Below are positions 15,274 through 23,663 of a DNA stretch of 64,000 nucleotides, piece by piece. How positions within the stretch are numbered: the first letter of the stretch is position 1; each line of letters opens with the position of its first letter. The notes under the pieces are model-generated. The model did not search any database. It had not been told where the DNA came from and worked only from the letters and a program-made list of their open reading frames with translations. The translations under genes and the position numbers were made by a program. This stretch comes from Bacteroidota bacterium (GTDB lineage Bacteria; Bacteroidota; Bacteroidia; Palsa-965). The stretch lies in contig JACQAM010000006.1 of NCBI GenBank assembly GCA_016194975.1, positions 124,001 to 188,000 of the forward strand, in the 5' to 3' direction.

Positions 15274-17000
15274 CGGGAAAAAATAAAATACGCGTCGCCA
15301 TTCTCTGCAGGAAATATGAATTCGAATCCTGGGAAGCCGGTTGTATCCGCGAAGTGCTTTCCCTGCCGTCCGTGGAGATCGTATTGCTCATTGCCGAAGA
15401 AAAAGAAATTATTCCGCATAAGAATATTTTTCAACGGATCGTTTCTTATCCCTACCGGAATTTTCTCTGGAGATTCTTCAAACGCTTCCGACTTAAAATT
15501 CCGGCCATGAAGATCGTTTCCATGGAGGATGAATTGAAACACATTCCGATCATCCATTGTCAAACAGAGAAAAAGGGAAAGTATTCTGAATATTTTACGG
15601 AGGCCGATCTTGAAAAAATAAGTTCACAGCAACCGGATGTTATTCTCCGTTTTGCTTTCAATATCATCCGCGGAAAAATACTCACGCTTCCCCGCTATGG
15701 CGTCTGGTCTTTTCATCACGCCGATGAGCAACTGATTCGCGGCGGCCCCGGCGGATTCTGGGAAATTTATTTTCACATCAATCGCACAGGAGCGATCCTT
15801 CAGCGGCTTACTGAAAAATTGGACGGGGGAATCATTCTCCGTAAAGGATGGATCAAAACCATTCATCGTTCTTACAAAGCAAACCTCGACCGGTTGTTAT
15901 ATAACACAACCCCATGGATGAAGCAGGCGCTCATCGATATTCAACTCGGGAAATCTCCTGCACTCGCGGGTACGCCCGTTCGCACGGAGGTGCGCGTGTA
16001 CACGTTCCCGCGCAATGCACAGATGATCCGCTGCTGGCTCCTTGTAAAAAAAGCAAAATGGTCTTTCCGTTTCCGCAAACTTTTCCGGCCGGAAAAATGG
16101 CATGTTGCTGTTATCCATCAGTCGAAAAAAGATATGCTTGATTCCGGGCTCGTGAATAAACCGGAATGGCTTCCCGAACCTGCGAAGAATGAATATTACG
16201 CCGATCCCTTCGGATGGAAAAACGGAAATGAGTATTCCATTCTTTTCGAACATTACAGTTACAAAAAGAAAAAAGGGGTGATTGCCGGTGCGATGAATTA
16301 CCCGGGAACAGGAATAAAAACAATTCTCGAAAAAAAAGAGCATCTCTCCTATCCATTTGTTCTCCAATGCCCGCCCGTGCCTCCCGCCCGGACGAGCCAT
16401 TCGGACGGGGTACGGACGGGGAAAAATGAACCTGCTTTCATCCCGGAATGTTTTCAGTCGGGAAGAATTTCATTGTATTCAGGAATTGAAAAAAATAATC
16501 CTGCTGAGAATATTCTTCTTGAAAATTTTCCTGCAGTCGATACCACACTACTTCAATGGAAAAATAAATTCTGGATCTTCTGCACGAAAGCCGGCGAAGA
16601 AAGCAATACTTCACTTTATATTTTTCATGCTGATGATATTTCCGGTAAATGGTCGCCGCATTCCAACAACCCTGTGAAATGCGATATTGCATCGGCACGC
16701 CCGGCCGGAACTCCGTTCGTTGTTGATGGAAAATTATTTCGCCCCGCGCAGGATTGCAGTAAAACCTACGGAGGTGCTGTGGTTCTGCAGGAAGTTGTGG
16801 AATTGAGCGCGCATAATTTTTCCGAGAGAGAAGTGCAGCGCCTGGAAGCTCCGCCTCAATGGAAATACAACAGGGGATTGCACACGATCTCTTTCATTGA
16901 CGAGGATACTTTGCTTGTCGATGCCAAACGATTTGCTTTTAACTTTGATAACTTCCGCCACCAGTTTTCCCTGATGATCCGGAATATCTTCCGTTCATGA
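15270..17000 (+). CDS. Two-domain protein: formyltransferase-like N-terminus plus GH43/GINT1-like propeller C-terminus
   Basis: 576 residues. Residues about 5-215 resemble the Formyl_trans_N fold: SFHHADEQLIRGGPGGFWEI takes the place of the HASLLP..RG motif and LDGGII retains the catalytic-type Asp, while the usual Asn is Ser. Residues about 270-570 resemble the five-bladed N-terminal domain of glucosamine inositolphosphorylceramide transferases (YYADPFG, SYPFV, FRPAQDCS). A proline-rich segment of about 17 residues (around 367-383) inside the YPFV...FIPE core is encoded by a GC-rich palindrome and looks inserted. ATGA overlaps at both ends couple it to neighbours. It probably modifies or transfers an amino sugar; the exact reaction is unknown. 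Confidence 0.68.
   Translation: MTGKNKIRVAILCRKYEFESWEAGCIREVLSLPSVEIVLLIAEEKEIIPHKNIFQRIVSYPYRNFLWRFFKRFRLKIPAMKIVSMEDELKHIPIIHCQTEKKGKYSEYFTEADLEKISSQQPDVILRFAFNIIRGKILTLPRYGVWSFHHADEQLIRGGPGGFWEIYFHINRTGAILQRLTEKLDGGIILRKGWIKTIHRSYKANLDRLLYNTTPWMKQALIDIQLGKSPALAGTPVRTEVRVYTFPRNAQMIRCWLLVKKAKWSFRFRKLFRPEKWHVAVIHQSKKDMLDSGLVNKPEWLPEPAKNEYYADPFGWKNGNEYSILFEHYSYKKKKGVIAGAMNYPGTGIKTILEKKEHLSYPFVLQCPPVPPARTSHSDGVRTGKNEPAFIPECFQSGRISLYSGIEKNNPAENILLENFPAVDTTLLQWKNKFWIFCTKAGEESNTSLYIFHADDISGKWSPHSNNPVKCDIASARPAGTPFVVDGKLFRPAQDCSKTYGGAVVLQEVVELSAHNFSEREVQRLEAPPQWKYNRGLHTISFIDEDTLLVDAKRFAFNFDNFRHQFSLMIRNIFRS
16369..16421. repeat. GC-rich palindrome inserted in frame in a coding region
   Basis: Arms beginning cccgcccgtgcc and, inverted, ccccgtccgtacc pair over about 20 bp with several GC/GT substitutions that keep pairing. 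GC content is far above the surrounding gene. The frame is kept, giving a Pro/Arg/Ser-rich peptide within an otherwise conserved motif. Confidence 0.6.
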
Positions 17001-18274
17001 TCCGCAACATCCTCACTAATTTTTCCGCCCGGCTCAGTGTTGCTGCGCTGAATTTTTTTATGATGCTGCTTACCACACATTATCTCGGCAAGGATATACG
17101 CGGAGAAATTTCCATGCTCATGGTCGGCGTCGCCATCATTCACCTTGTGAGTGATCTCGCCGGAGGCCCTTCGCTCGTTTATCTTGTTCCGCGCACGAGC
17201 ATACGCAAATTGATGATAACTGGAATTGTGTGGAGTTTCATCGCAACAGCCGGTACCGGGTGGATACTGCTTAACCGGCAAATGGTTCCAACGGAATATT
17301 CAAAAGAACTTTTCATCATTGGAATTCTTATTTCACTGCATTCGCTCAATCAGAATATTCTCCTCGGGCAGGAACGCATTCGCGCATTCAATTTTCTTTT
17401 CATTTTCCAGGGCGCTATCCAGTTCCTTTCTATGTGCATCGCATTATTTTTATTTCACCAGCACAAATCTTATCCTTACCTGTATTCTGCAATGGCGGGC
17501 AACGGGCTTGCATTTCTAACCGGCCTTTATCTCGTCAGTAAAAAAGTAGAAACGATGCGCGTTGAAGAAACGAGAAATATTTTTCTTCTTTTATTCATGA
17601 ACGGTTACTTCACACAATTTGCAAGCTTAAGTCTTCAACTCTGCAAGAGCAGGAATTTCAATGTGCTTCAAAGCACACTTAAAGACGGCAAAGGCGCAGT
17701 TGGAATTTATTCGACTGCATTTTCTTTGTCGGAAGCCATTCTTTTATTGTCGGCGAGCGCTGCTGCGGTTACACTTTCGCGCGTTGCCAATAACGCGGAT
17801 CATAAACTCGAACGGAATGCGGTTCTGCGTTTGGGAAAATTCAGTTTCATTCTTACTTCGTTGGCGGTGATCTTTTTTGTTTGCCTTCCTTCCGGTTTTT
17901 ACACCTGGCTGCTCGGGAAAGATTTTTCAGAAGTGAAAAATGTTTTTATAACCCTCACACCGGGGATTCTCCTTCTTAGTTTCAGCACGGTCTTCTCCCA
18001 TTATTTTTCGGGAGCCGGAAAACATTACATGAATTTTCTCAGCAGCATTTTTGCACTTGGCTCGACGTGGCTGCTCTCGCAATACATGGTCGATCACTTC
18101 GGAACAAATGGCGCTGGATATACTTCTTCCCTCTCCTACGTTTTACTCGCTGGTTTCATTTTCGCAGGATTCATGATCATGAGCAGGAACCGCGGTGAAT
18201 GGAAAATTTTAATTCCGTCGAAGGAAGATCTCGCATTTGTAAAAAATTTCATGAAAAGAAATTCAGGGCGCTGA
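16997..18274 (+). CDS. Polysaccharide flippase (Wzx/MATE-like membrane protein)
   Basis: 425 residues with about 12 predicted transmembrane helices, starting MIRNILTNFSARLSVAALNFFMMLLTTHYLGKDIRGEIS-like in style: a short basic N-terminus followed by the first helix and a YLGKDIRGE loop, as in oligosaccharide repeat-unit flippases. It would move a lipid-linked glycan across the inner membrane. Its start overlaps the previous stop by 4 nt and its stop overlaps the asparagine synthase start by 1 nt. Sequence in this family is weakly conserved, so the class is inferred from topology and context. Confidence 0.8.
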   Translation: MIRNILTNFSARLSVAALNFFMMLLTTHYLGKDIRGEISMLMVGVAIIHLVSDLAGGPSLVYLVPRTSIRKLMITGIVWSFIATAGTGWILLNRQMVPTEYSKELFIIGILISLHSLNQNILLGQERIRAFNFLFIFQGAIQFLSMCIALFLFHQHKSYPYLYSAMAGNGLAFLTGLYLVSKKVETMRVEETRNIFLLLFMNGYFTQFASLSLQLCKSRNFNVLQSTLKDGKGAVGIYSTAFSLSEAILLLSASAAAVTLSRVANNADHKLERNAVLRLGKFSFILTSLAVIFFVCLPSGFYTWLLGKDFSEVKNVFITLTPGILLLSFSTVFSHYFSGAGKHYMNFLSSIFALGSTWLLSQYMVDHFGTNGAGYTSSLSYVLLAGFIFAGFMIMSRNRGEWKILIPSKEDLAFVKNFMKRNSGR

Positions 18275-20265
18275 TGTGTGGCATAACAGGCATAGTACGT
18301 TTTAATTCTTCGGTCAATGCAATTCACCGCGTTGCAGTGGAGATGAATAATGCATTGCGCCACCGCGGACCGGACGGAGAAGGATTTATTTGTGTGAATG
18401 AAAATGGGAAAATTGAAAAATGTTCCGGTGCAGAAACTCCGCAGGAAATAATTTCTTCTTCCTATCCGCACGCTCCCGTCAATTCCATTTCTGATCAGCA
18501 GGATCCAGTTCTTGTTTTCGGCCACCGCCGGCTTTCCATCATTGATCTTTCGCCCGGGGGCCACCAGCCGCTTTGTTTTGCCAATGAAGAATTGTGGATC
18601 ACTTTCAACGGCGAGATTTATAATTTTCCGGAACTGCGTGAAGAGCTTTTGGCGCTTGGTTATTTTTTCAGAACACAAACGGATACAGAAGTTGTTCTTG
18701 CCGCTTATCATCAATGGGGAGAAAATTGCACCACGCACTTCAATGGCATGTGGGCGTTCGTGCTCTTCGATAAAAAGAAAAATATCCTCTTCGGTTCGCG
18801 CGACCGATTCGGAGTGAAACCATTCTATTATTATTCTGATAAAAATATTTTCACTTTCGCCTCAGAACAAAAAGCTTTTCTTAAAAACAAATATGTTTCC
18901 ACTTCACTCAACCCATTGGCTGCGGCAGATTATTTTGTGGCGGGAGAAATAGAATACCGCGAAGAAAGTTTTTTCAAAAATATCATCGAACTTTTTCCCG
19001 GACATGCTTTTGTGCTGGGCCTCGACGGAAAGAATTTCAGGAAATGTCAATGGTATGCATTGCCGGAAAAAGAAGATCAGCCGGATCTTTCTGAAGAACG
19101 TTTCCAGCACTACATCGCCGAAACAAAAAATAATTTTATCAACGCGGTGAAACTCCGCCTGCGTTCGGATGTCCCGGTTGGATCCTGCCTGAGTGGCGGC
19201 ATCGACAGTTCTTCCATCGTAGGTGTGATCGCACATTTTATTGCTGAAAAAGAAAAAATAAATATCGGCGATCAGCTGAAAGTTTTTACGGCTGCATTTG
19301 ACGAACCGGAAATTGATGAAAGTAATTTCGCAGCGGAAGTCGTTGCACGCACAAAAGCAGAATGGCACAAGGTGACACCGGCTCCGCAGGAATTGATTAC
19401 TGATCTTGAAAAACTAGTCTTCTGCCAGGATGTTCCCATCTGGAGCACGAGTACCTACGCGCAATACCGCACGATGAAACTGGCCCATGATTGCGGAATA
19501 AAAGTAGTGCTCGACGGGCAAGGCGGTGATGAATTGTTTGCGGGTTATTTTCCTTATTACATTCCGTTCTGGAATGAATTGCGTGAAAAAAATCAGCGCA
19601 TGCGTGCGCGTGATGAGATGCGCGCTTTCGGGCCTGATGTGCGTGCGTACAGGAAAAGAGAATTTCTCAAACAGCGATTCGTTCCTTCACTTCCCGTTGG
19701 ACAACAGTTGCTGATACAGAAACAATATTTCCCGGATCTTGCTTACGTTGATCCTGAACTGCTCTCGCTCTACAGAAAAAATTTTGTAAAAAAAGAATTG
19801 CCTTCTTCACTGAATGAAACTTTGCGCGGCGAATTCATCAATACGCGGCTGAAAGGATATCTCAAATGCGAGGATCGCTGTTCAATGTGGCATTCGGTGG
19901 AATCGCGCACACCTTTCTCCGACGATCATTTGCTCATCGAATCGGCGTTCCGTATTCCCGGTATGATGAAGATCAGGAATGGATTCACAAAATATATTCT
20001 TCGTGAAGCCGTGCACCAATTCGTTCCCGAAAAAATTCTTGCGCGAAAAGATAAAATGGGATACAACACACCGAACAATAAATGGATCACGAAACTCAAA
20101 GATGAATTCCGCCCGTATTTTGAAACCGGGATGGAAGGTTATGTAAGAAAAGAAAAATTGCTCCGCGATTATGATTCTTTCTTTTCGGTGGAAGGAAAAC
20201 CGGAGAATGGAAGAACTTTCAAATTCATTGCATTCGCGGCGTGGAGAAAAGTAATGGGGCTTTGA
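18274..20265 (+). CDS. asnB: Asparagine synthase (glutamine-hydrolysing)
   Basis: 663 residues from the ATG at 18274. This start is certain because the N-terminal nucleophile Cys2 (MCGITGIVRF) must be exposed. The class II glutaminase domain (HRGPDGEGF, FNGEIYNF, SRDRFGVKP) is followed by the synthetase domain with the PP-loop LSGGIDSSS and GQGGDELFAGY. In glycan clusters such AsnB homologues often amidate sugars or amino-acid substituents rather than make free asparagine. Position at the end of a coupled operon supports that, but housekeeping asparagine synthesis remains possible. Confidence 0.9.
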   Translation: MCGITGIVRFNSSVNAIHRVAVEMNNALRHRGPDGEGFICVNENGKIEKCSGAETPQEIISSSYPHAPVNSISDQQDPVLVFGHRRLSIIDLSPGGHQPLCFANEELWITFNGEIYNFPELREELLALGYFFRTQTDTEVVLAAYHQWGENCTTHFNGMWAFVLFDKKKNILFGSRDRFGVKPFYYYSDKNIFTFASEQKAFLKNKYVSTSLNPLAAADYFVAGEIEYREESFFKNIIELFPGHAFVLGLDGKNFRKCQWYALPEKEDQPDLSEERFQHYIAETKNNFINAVKLRLRSDVPVGSCLSGGIDSSSIVGVIAHFIAEKEKINIGDQLKVFTAAFDEPEIDESNFAAEVVARTKAEWHKVTPAPQELITDLEKLVFCQDVPIWSTSTYAQYRTMKLAHDCGIKVVLDGQGGDELFAGYFPYYIPFWNELREKNQRMRARDEMRAFGPDVRAYRKREFLKQRFVPSLPVGQQLLIQKQYFPDLAYVDPELLSLYRKNFVKKELPSSLNETLRGEFINTRLKGYLKCEDRCSMWHSVESRTPFSDDHLLIESAFRIPGMMKIRNGFTKYILREAVHQFVPEKILARKDKMGYNTPNNKWITKLKDEFRPYFETGMEGYVRKEKLLRDYDSFFSVEGKPENGRTFKFIAFAAWRKVMGL

Positions 20266-20315
20266 ACCTTATTGAGATCTTCAATTCTGAAACAACACGC
20301 GCTCTTTTCCACGCG

Positions 20316-20393
20316 ATTAACTTTGCGCCTTTACGTCCTCGCCGTTCCAATCTTATTTTCTCATTTTACCGCTAAGGCGCGAAGGCGCAAAGG
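20316..20393. repeat. Imperfect inverted repeat of 'gcgcaaagg' words
   Basis: tttgcgcctt (20322-20331) and aaggcgcaaa (20382-20391) are perfect inverted arms, extended on both sides by similar words. The right side (accgctaaggcgcgaaggcgcaaag) resembles the internal accgcaaagacgctaaggcg segment of MITE copies B and C. The stretch fills the 174-bp gap after asparagine synthase and may act as a terminator. Confidence 0.5.
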
Positions 20394-20427
20394 AAAATTA
20401 AACCGGGATATTATCAATTTTCAGTCG

Positions 20428-20435
20428 TAACTTTA
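20428..20435 (+). promoter_or_regulatory. -7 box, near-leaderless start of rhodanese-thioredoxin gene
   Basis: TAACTTTA ends exactly 4 nt before the ATG at 20440. Confidence 0.5.
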
Positions 20436-20439
20436 TAGT

Positions 20440-21153
20440 ATGAAAAAGGTTTTCCCATTTGCTTTTATTTTTCTTCTGCTTGGGTCTTGCGGGAATCCAA
20501 ATCGATTGTACAATGAAAACCCGGAACGTTTTCATGCAGTAATGGATTCACTGAGTGATGAACATCTTATTGACGTGCGTGTTTCTGCTGAATTTAATAA
20601 AGGCCATATTGCCGATGCACAAAACCTCGAATGGAATACCGATCAGTTTTCAATAGCTCTGCAGTTTGATAAAAATGAGCCCGTGATGGTGTATGGTTCC
20701 TCCGGAGCGCAAAGCGCCGATGCTGCCTACTGGTTTCTCAATCACGGATTTCATAAAGTTTACCAGTTGGATGGAGGGCTGCAAGCATGGGAAAATTCAG
20801 GATTAGCATTGACAAAATCAACGGAGAACACGACTACAACTGATGTTCCTGTTTCAACAGCTTCTTATGCGGCATTGGTAAAATCGCAACATGTGGTGCT
20901 TGCCGATTTCAGTGCGGTGTGGTGTGGCCCTTGTCATCGCTTAGCGCCGAAGCTCGAAGAACTTTCGCAGGAAATGGCCGGAAAATTTTTGCTCGTGAAA
21001 GTGGATGTCGATCGTGACCGCCCTGTGGCCGATTCGATGAGCATCGCTGCAATGCCTACTTTAATTTTATACAAAGACGGAAATGTGGTGTGGAGAGCGG
21101 AAGGTGATATGGAAAAAGATTACATTGCCGGAAAACTTCGCGACGCACAATAA
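20440..21153 (+). CDS. Lipoprotein with rhodanese-like (inactive) and thioredoxin domains
   Basis: 237 residues. The signal peptide ends in lipobox LGSC (Cys17), so it is a periplasm-facing lipoprotein. Residues about 25-125 are a rhodanese-like fold (LIDVRVSAEFNKGHI, YQLDGGLQAWENSG). The catalytic loop that should read C-x-x-G-x-x-S is VYGSSGAQS, with Gly86 where the Cys belongs, so sulfurtransferase activity is not expected. Residues about 140-237 form a thioredoxin with active WCGPC (Cys162, Cys165). The rhodanese part may now serve as a docking domain. A strong terminator follows. Confidence 0.85.
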   Translation: MKKVFPFAFIFLLLGSCGNPNRLYNENPERFHAVMDSLSDEHLIDVRVSAEFNKGHIADAQNLEWNTDQFSIALQFDKNEPVMVYGSSGAQSADAAYWFLNHGFHKVYQLDGGLQAWENSGLALTKSTENTTTTDVPVSTASYAALVKSQHVVLADFSAVWCGPCHRLAPKLEELSQEMAGKFLLVKVDVDRDRPVADSMSIAAMPTLILYKDGNVVWRAEGDMEKDYIAGKLRDAQ

Positions 21154-21187
21154 AAAAATCCGGATACAACCGCAACCGGATTTTTTT
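21152..21187. terminator. Bidirectional intrinsic terminator
   Basis: aaaaaaatccgg and ccggattttttt form a 12-bp perfect stem with A- and T-runs on both sides. It lies between two convergent genes ending at 21153 and 21205 and can serve both. Confidence 0.9.
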
Positions 21188-21204
21188 AAAAGTATTTTTC
21201 AGAA

Positions 21205-21663
21205 CTATTTGCTTTTCTTCTTGCTGTCTTTCTGCGTTCCCACAAAGTCCCAGTGTTTTTTCACTTTCTCTTTTTTAGAAAGCTCTACGTTTCCTTCTAT
21301 CCCGTAACCATCGATGCTGCCGGTAACGTGAATGGTCTCTTCCATTTTGTTGGTCATCTCTCCGTCAAATTCCACATAAAGCATTTCCACATCCGATCCT
21401 TCTTCGGTGTAGGCGGAATCTTTGGTCAGATCAATAGGAATGGCATCTGCGCCGGCATTTTTTCCAAAAAATTTGCAATGAAATTTACTGCCTTTGAAAG
21501 AACATTCATCAGTGGCCTGCGGTCCCGATTTCCCTTTTTTATTTTCCGTGATCGTGATCTTGTACGTTTTATTTTCCACGCTCGAAGTATCTCCTTTGAA
21601 AAGGAAAGAAGCAGCGAGAAAAAAAGCCGGAATGCTGAGAAGGAGAGTTGACGTGCGGTTCAT
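21205..21663 (-). CDS. Exported protein of unknown function
   Basis: 152 residues. A signal peptide (LLLSIPAFFLAASFLF) is followed by a Lys-rich, beta-strand-like domain with two Cys residues (ECSFKGSKFHCKFFG) that could form a disulfide. The C-terminus is strongly basic (QKDSKKKSK). No family was recognised. The ATG at 21663 lies 20 nt downstream of a perfect -7 box, and it is divergent from rarA. Confidence 0.7.
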   Translation of the reverse strand: MNRTSTLLLSIPAFFLAASFLFKGDTSSVENKTYKITITENKKGKSGPQATDECSFKGSKFHCKFFGKNAGADAIPIDLTKDSAYTEEGSDVEMLYVEFDGEMTNKMEETIHVTGSIDGYGIEGNVELSKKEKVKKHWDFVGTQKDSKKKSK

Positions 21664-21683
21664 TTGTTTTTATTTTATAGAAG

Positions 21684-21691
21684 CAAAGTTA
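21684..21691 (-). promoter_or_regulatory. -7 box for the 21205-21663 gene
   Basis: Minus-strand TAACTTTG, an exact TANNTTTG match, lies 20 nt upstream of the ATG at 21663. Confidence 0.6.
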
Positions 21692-21703
21692 AACTTTCGG
21701 GTG

Positions 21704-21711
21704 TATTTTTG
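21704..21711 (+). promoter_or_regulatory. -7 box for rarA
   Basis: TATTTTTG, an exact TANNTTTG match, ends 41 nt before the ATG at 21753. With the minus-strand box at 21684-21691 it makes a compact divergent promoter. Confidence 0.55.
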
Positions 21712-21752
21712 GAGATGCGCATTTATTATTTACCAACGGATTTTTCATTACG

Positions 21753-23024
21753 ATGAGTATTCCGCTTGCAGAACGCCTTCGCCCGGTAACTATTGACGGA
21801 TACATCGGGCAACAGCACCTGGTGGGTGAAGGAGCTGTGCTTCGCAATATGATCAACTCCGGCAATATTCATTCCATGATCTTCTGGGGGCCGCCCGGCG
21901 TTGGAAAAACTACATTGGCAAATATCATTGCAACTACTTTAAAACGCCCGTTCTATTCGCTGAGCGCTATCAATTCAGGAGTGAAAGACATCCGCGATGT
22001 CATTGACAAAGCAAAGAGCCAGGCATTTTTCGGTACGAATCTTCCGGTACTTTTCATTGACGAAATTCATCGTTTCAGCAAATCGCAACAAGATTCTTTA
22101 CTGGGCGCTGTAGAAAAAGGAACCATCACGCTCATTGGCGCCACTACCGAAAATCCTTCATTCGAAGTGATCTCCGCTTTGCTTTCACGCTGCCAGGTTT
22201 ACGTGCTGAAGCCGCTGGAGAAAGAAGATCTGCTTCATCTTCTCGATGTAGCCATGAAAGAAGATGAAATATTAAAAAATAAAAAGATCATTGTCGAAGA
22301 GAACGAAGCGTTGCTGCGCTTGTCGGGCGGCGATGCCAGAAAACTCCTGAATATTTTTGAACTCGTTGTGCAATCGGGAAAAGAGAAAGTCTCCATTACG
22401 AATGAAATGGTGATGAAAAATGTACAACAGAATCTTGCGCTGTATGATAAAGCGGGCGAGCAACATTACGATATCATTTCTGCGTTCATCAAATCCATGC
22501 GCGGGAGCGATCCGAATGCGGCCGTGTACTGGCTTGCGCGCATGCTCGCGGGCGGAGAAGATCCGCTTTTCATTGCGCGGAGAATGGTGATCCTCGCTTC
22601 TGAAGATATCGGCAATGCAAATCCAAATGCGCTTTTACTTGCGAATAATTGTTTCCAGGCGGTGAATATGATCGGTTTGCCGGAAGGAAGGATCATTCTT
22701 TCGCAATGCGCAGTTTATCTTGCTTCCTCTCCGAAAAGTAATGCATCGTACATGGCCATTGAAAATGCGGTGGAATTGGTAAATGAAACCGGCGATCAGC
22801 CGGTGCCTCTTCATTTGAGAAATGCGCCTACAAAAATGATGAAGGATTTTGGTTACGGCAAAAATTACGGTTACGCGCACGCCTACGAAGGAAATTTTTC
22901 GGAGCAGGAATATCTTCCGGAAGATCTAAGCGGAACAAAACTCTACGAGCCGGGAAATAATTTGCGGGAAAATGAAATGAGAAATTACCTGAAGAATTGC
23001 TGGAAAGAAAAATATAATTATTGA
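21753..23024 (+). CDS. rarA: Replication-associated recombination protein A (MgsA/RarA AAA+ ATPase)
   Basis: 423 residues. It has the RarA N-terminal signature PLAERLRP..IDGYIGQQHL, Walker A GPPGVGKTT (about 46-54), Walker B with DEIHRFSKSQQD, and sensor GATTENPSFEV. The C-terminal MgsA tetramerisation region contains HYDIISAFIKSMRGSDPNAAVYWLARML and GEDPLFIARR. It acts at stalled replication forks. Length and motif order are canonical, so the name is safe. Confidence 0.97.
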   Translation: MSIPLAERLRPVTIDGYIGQQHLVGEGAVLRNMINSGNIHSMIFWGPPGVGKTTLANIIATTLKRPFYSLSAINSGVKDIRDVIDKAKSQAFFGTNLPVLFIDEIHRFSKSQQDSLLGAVEKGTITLIGATTENPSFEVISALLSRCQVYVLKPLEKEDLLHLLDVAMKEDEILKNKKIIVEENEALLRLSGGDARKLLNIFELVVQSGKEKVSITNEMVMKNVQQNLALYDKAGEQHYDIISAFIKSMRGSDPNAAVYWLARMLAGGEDPLFIARRMVILASEDIGNANPNALLLANNCFQAVNMIGLPEGRIILSQCAVYLASSPKSNASYMAIENAVELVNETGDQPVPLHLRNAPTKMMKDFGYGKNYGYAHAYEGNFSEQEYLPEDLSGTKLYEPGNNLRENEMRNYLKNCWKEKYNY

Positions 23025-23096
23025 TTTTTCATTTTCGATTATGGATTTGCGGCGAATAGAAAACAATTGCAAATTCAAAATAAAAGATCCAAAATG

Positions 23097-23543
23097 TTAA
23101 TCGTTCTCCTCTTCTGCCGAATGCGGAAACGGTTCGAATACTAGCATATAAATTATCCCGATCAGAAATCCACCGAGCGCCTGTTCTATTCCCTGCCAGG
23201 TAATGTCCAGCACAAGAAATTTTAAACTGAAATCTTTATTGAAGTTCACGTGCACCACTGTTGCAATTATATAAACAAGAACACCGCATGCAAAGCCAAC
23301 CATCGGTCCGCGGAGCAATGGATGCTGCGAGAGTTTGTCGAAAAATTTTATGGTGAACGCTTTGCTGACAACAAAACCGATGAACAGATAGGCAACTGCC
23401 GCAAACGAAAGATAAACCTGCAGCGGATAATTGATGAAAGAATAATCCGTGCAAACGATCCCGTGCCAGAAGTAAGAAAGACCGAACATTCCTATTGAAG
23501 AAACGATCCAGCCGATCATAAACCTTTTTCCGTAAGTGCGCAT
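23097..23543 (-). CDS. Small integral membrane protein of unknown function
   Basis: 148 residues from the ATG at 23543. An upstream GTG at 23582 is open, but a perfect -7 box lies between the two, which decides for the ATG. Four hydrophobic helices are visible (GWIVSSIGMFGLSYF, YLSFAAVAYLFIGFVV, MVGFACGVLVYIIATVV, ALGGFLIGIIYMLVF), with an acidic C-terminus. Pattern is like that of small uncharacterised Bacteroidota membrane proteins. No family name can be given. Confidence 0.7.
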   Translation of the reverse strand: MRTYGKRFMIGWIVSSIGMFGLSYFWHGIVCTDYSFINYPLQVYLSFAAVAYLFIGFVVSKAFTIKFFDKLSQHPLLRGPMVGFACGVLVYIIATVVHVNFNKDFSLKFLVLDITWQGIEQALGGFLIGIIYMLVFEPFPHSAEEEND

Positions 23544-23558
23544 GGTGTCTTTATCCTT

Positions 23559-23566
23559 CAAATTTA
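23559..23566 (-). promoter_or_regulatory. -7 box that fixes the start of the 148-aa membrane protein
   Basis: Minus-strand TAAATTTG, an exact match, ends 15 nt upstream of the ATG at 23543 and lies downstream of the alternative GTG. Confidence 0.6.
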
Positions 23567-23650
23567 CGAATAACGGGCTCACAGGGTTTCAGTCATTTCT
23601 GAACAGGTAAGAACCAGCGAATTAACCTCTATGCAACGAATGATTTGCGT

Positions 23651-23658
23651 TATCTTCG
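23651..23658 (+). promoter_or_regulatory. -7 box, near-leaderless start of the 537-aa lipoprotein
   Basis: TATCTTCG (one mismatch) ends 5 nt before the ATG at 23664 and so supports that start over the in-frame ATG at 23631. Confidence 0.45.
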
Positions 23659-23663
23659 TTACC

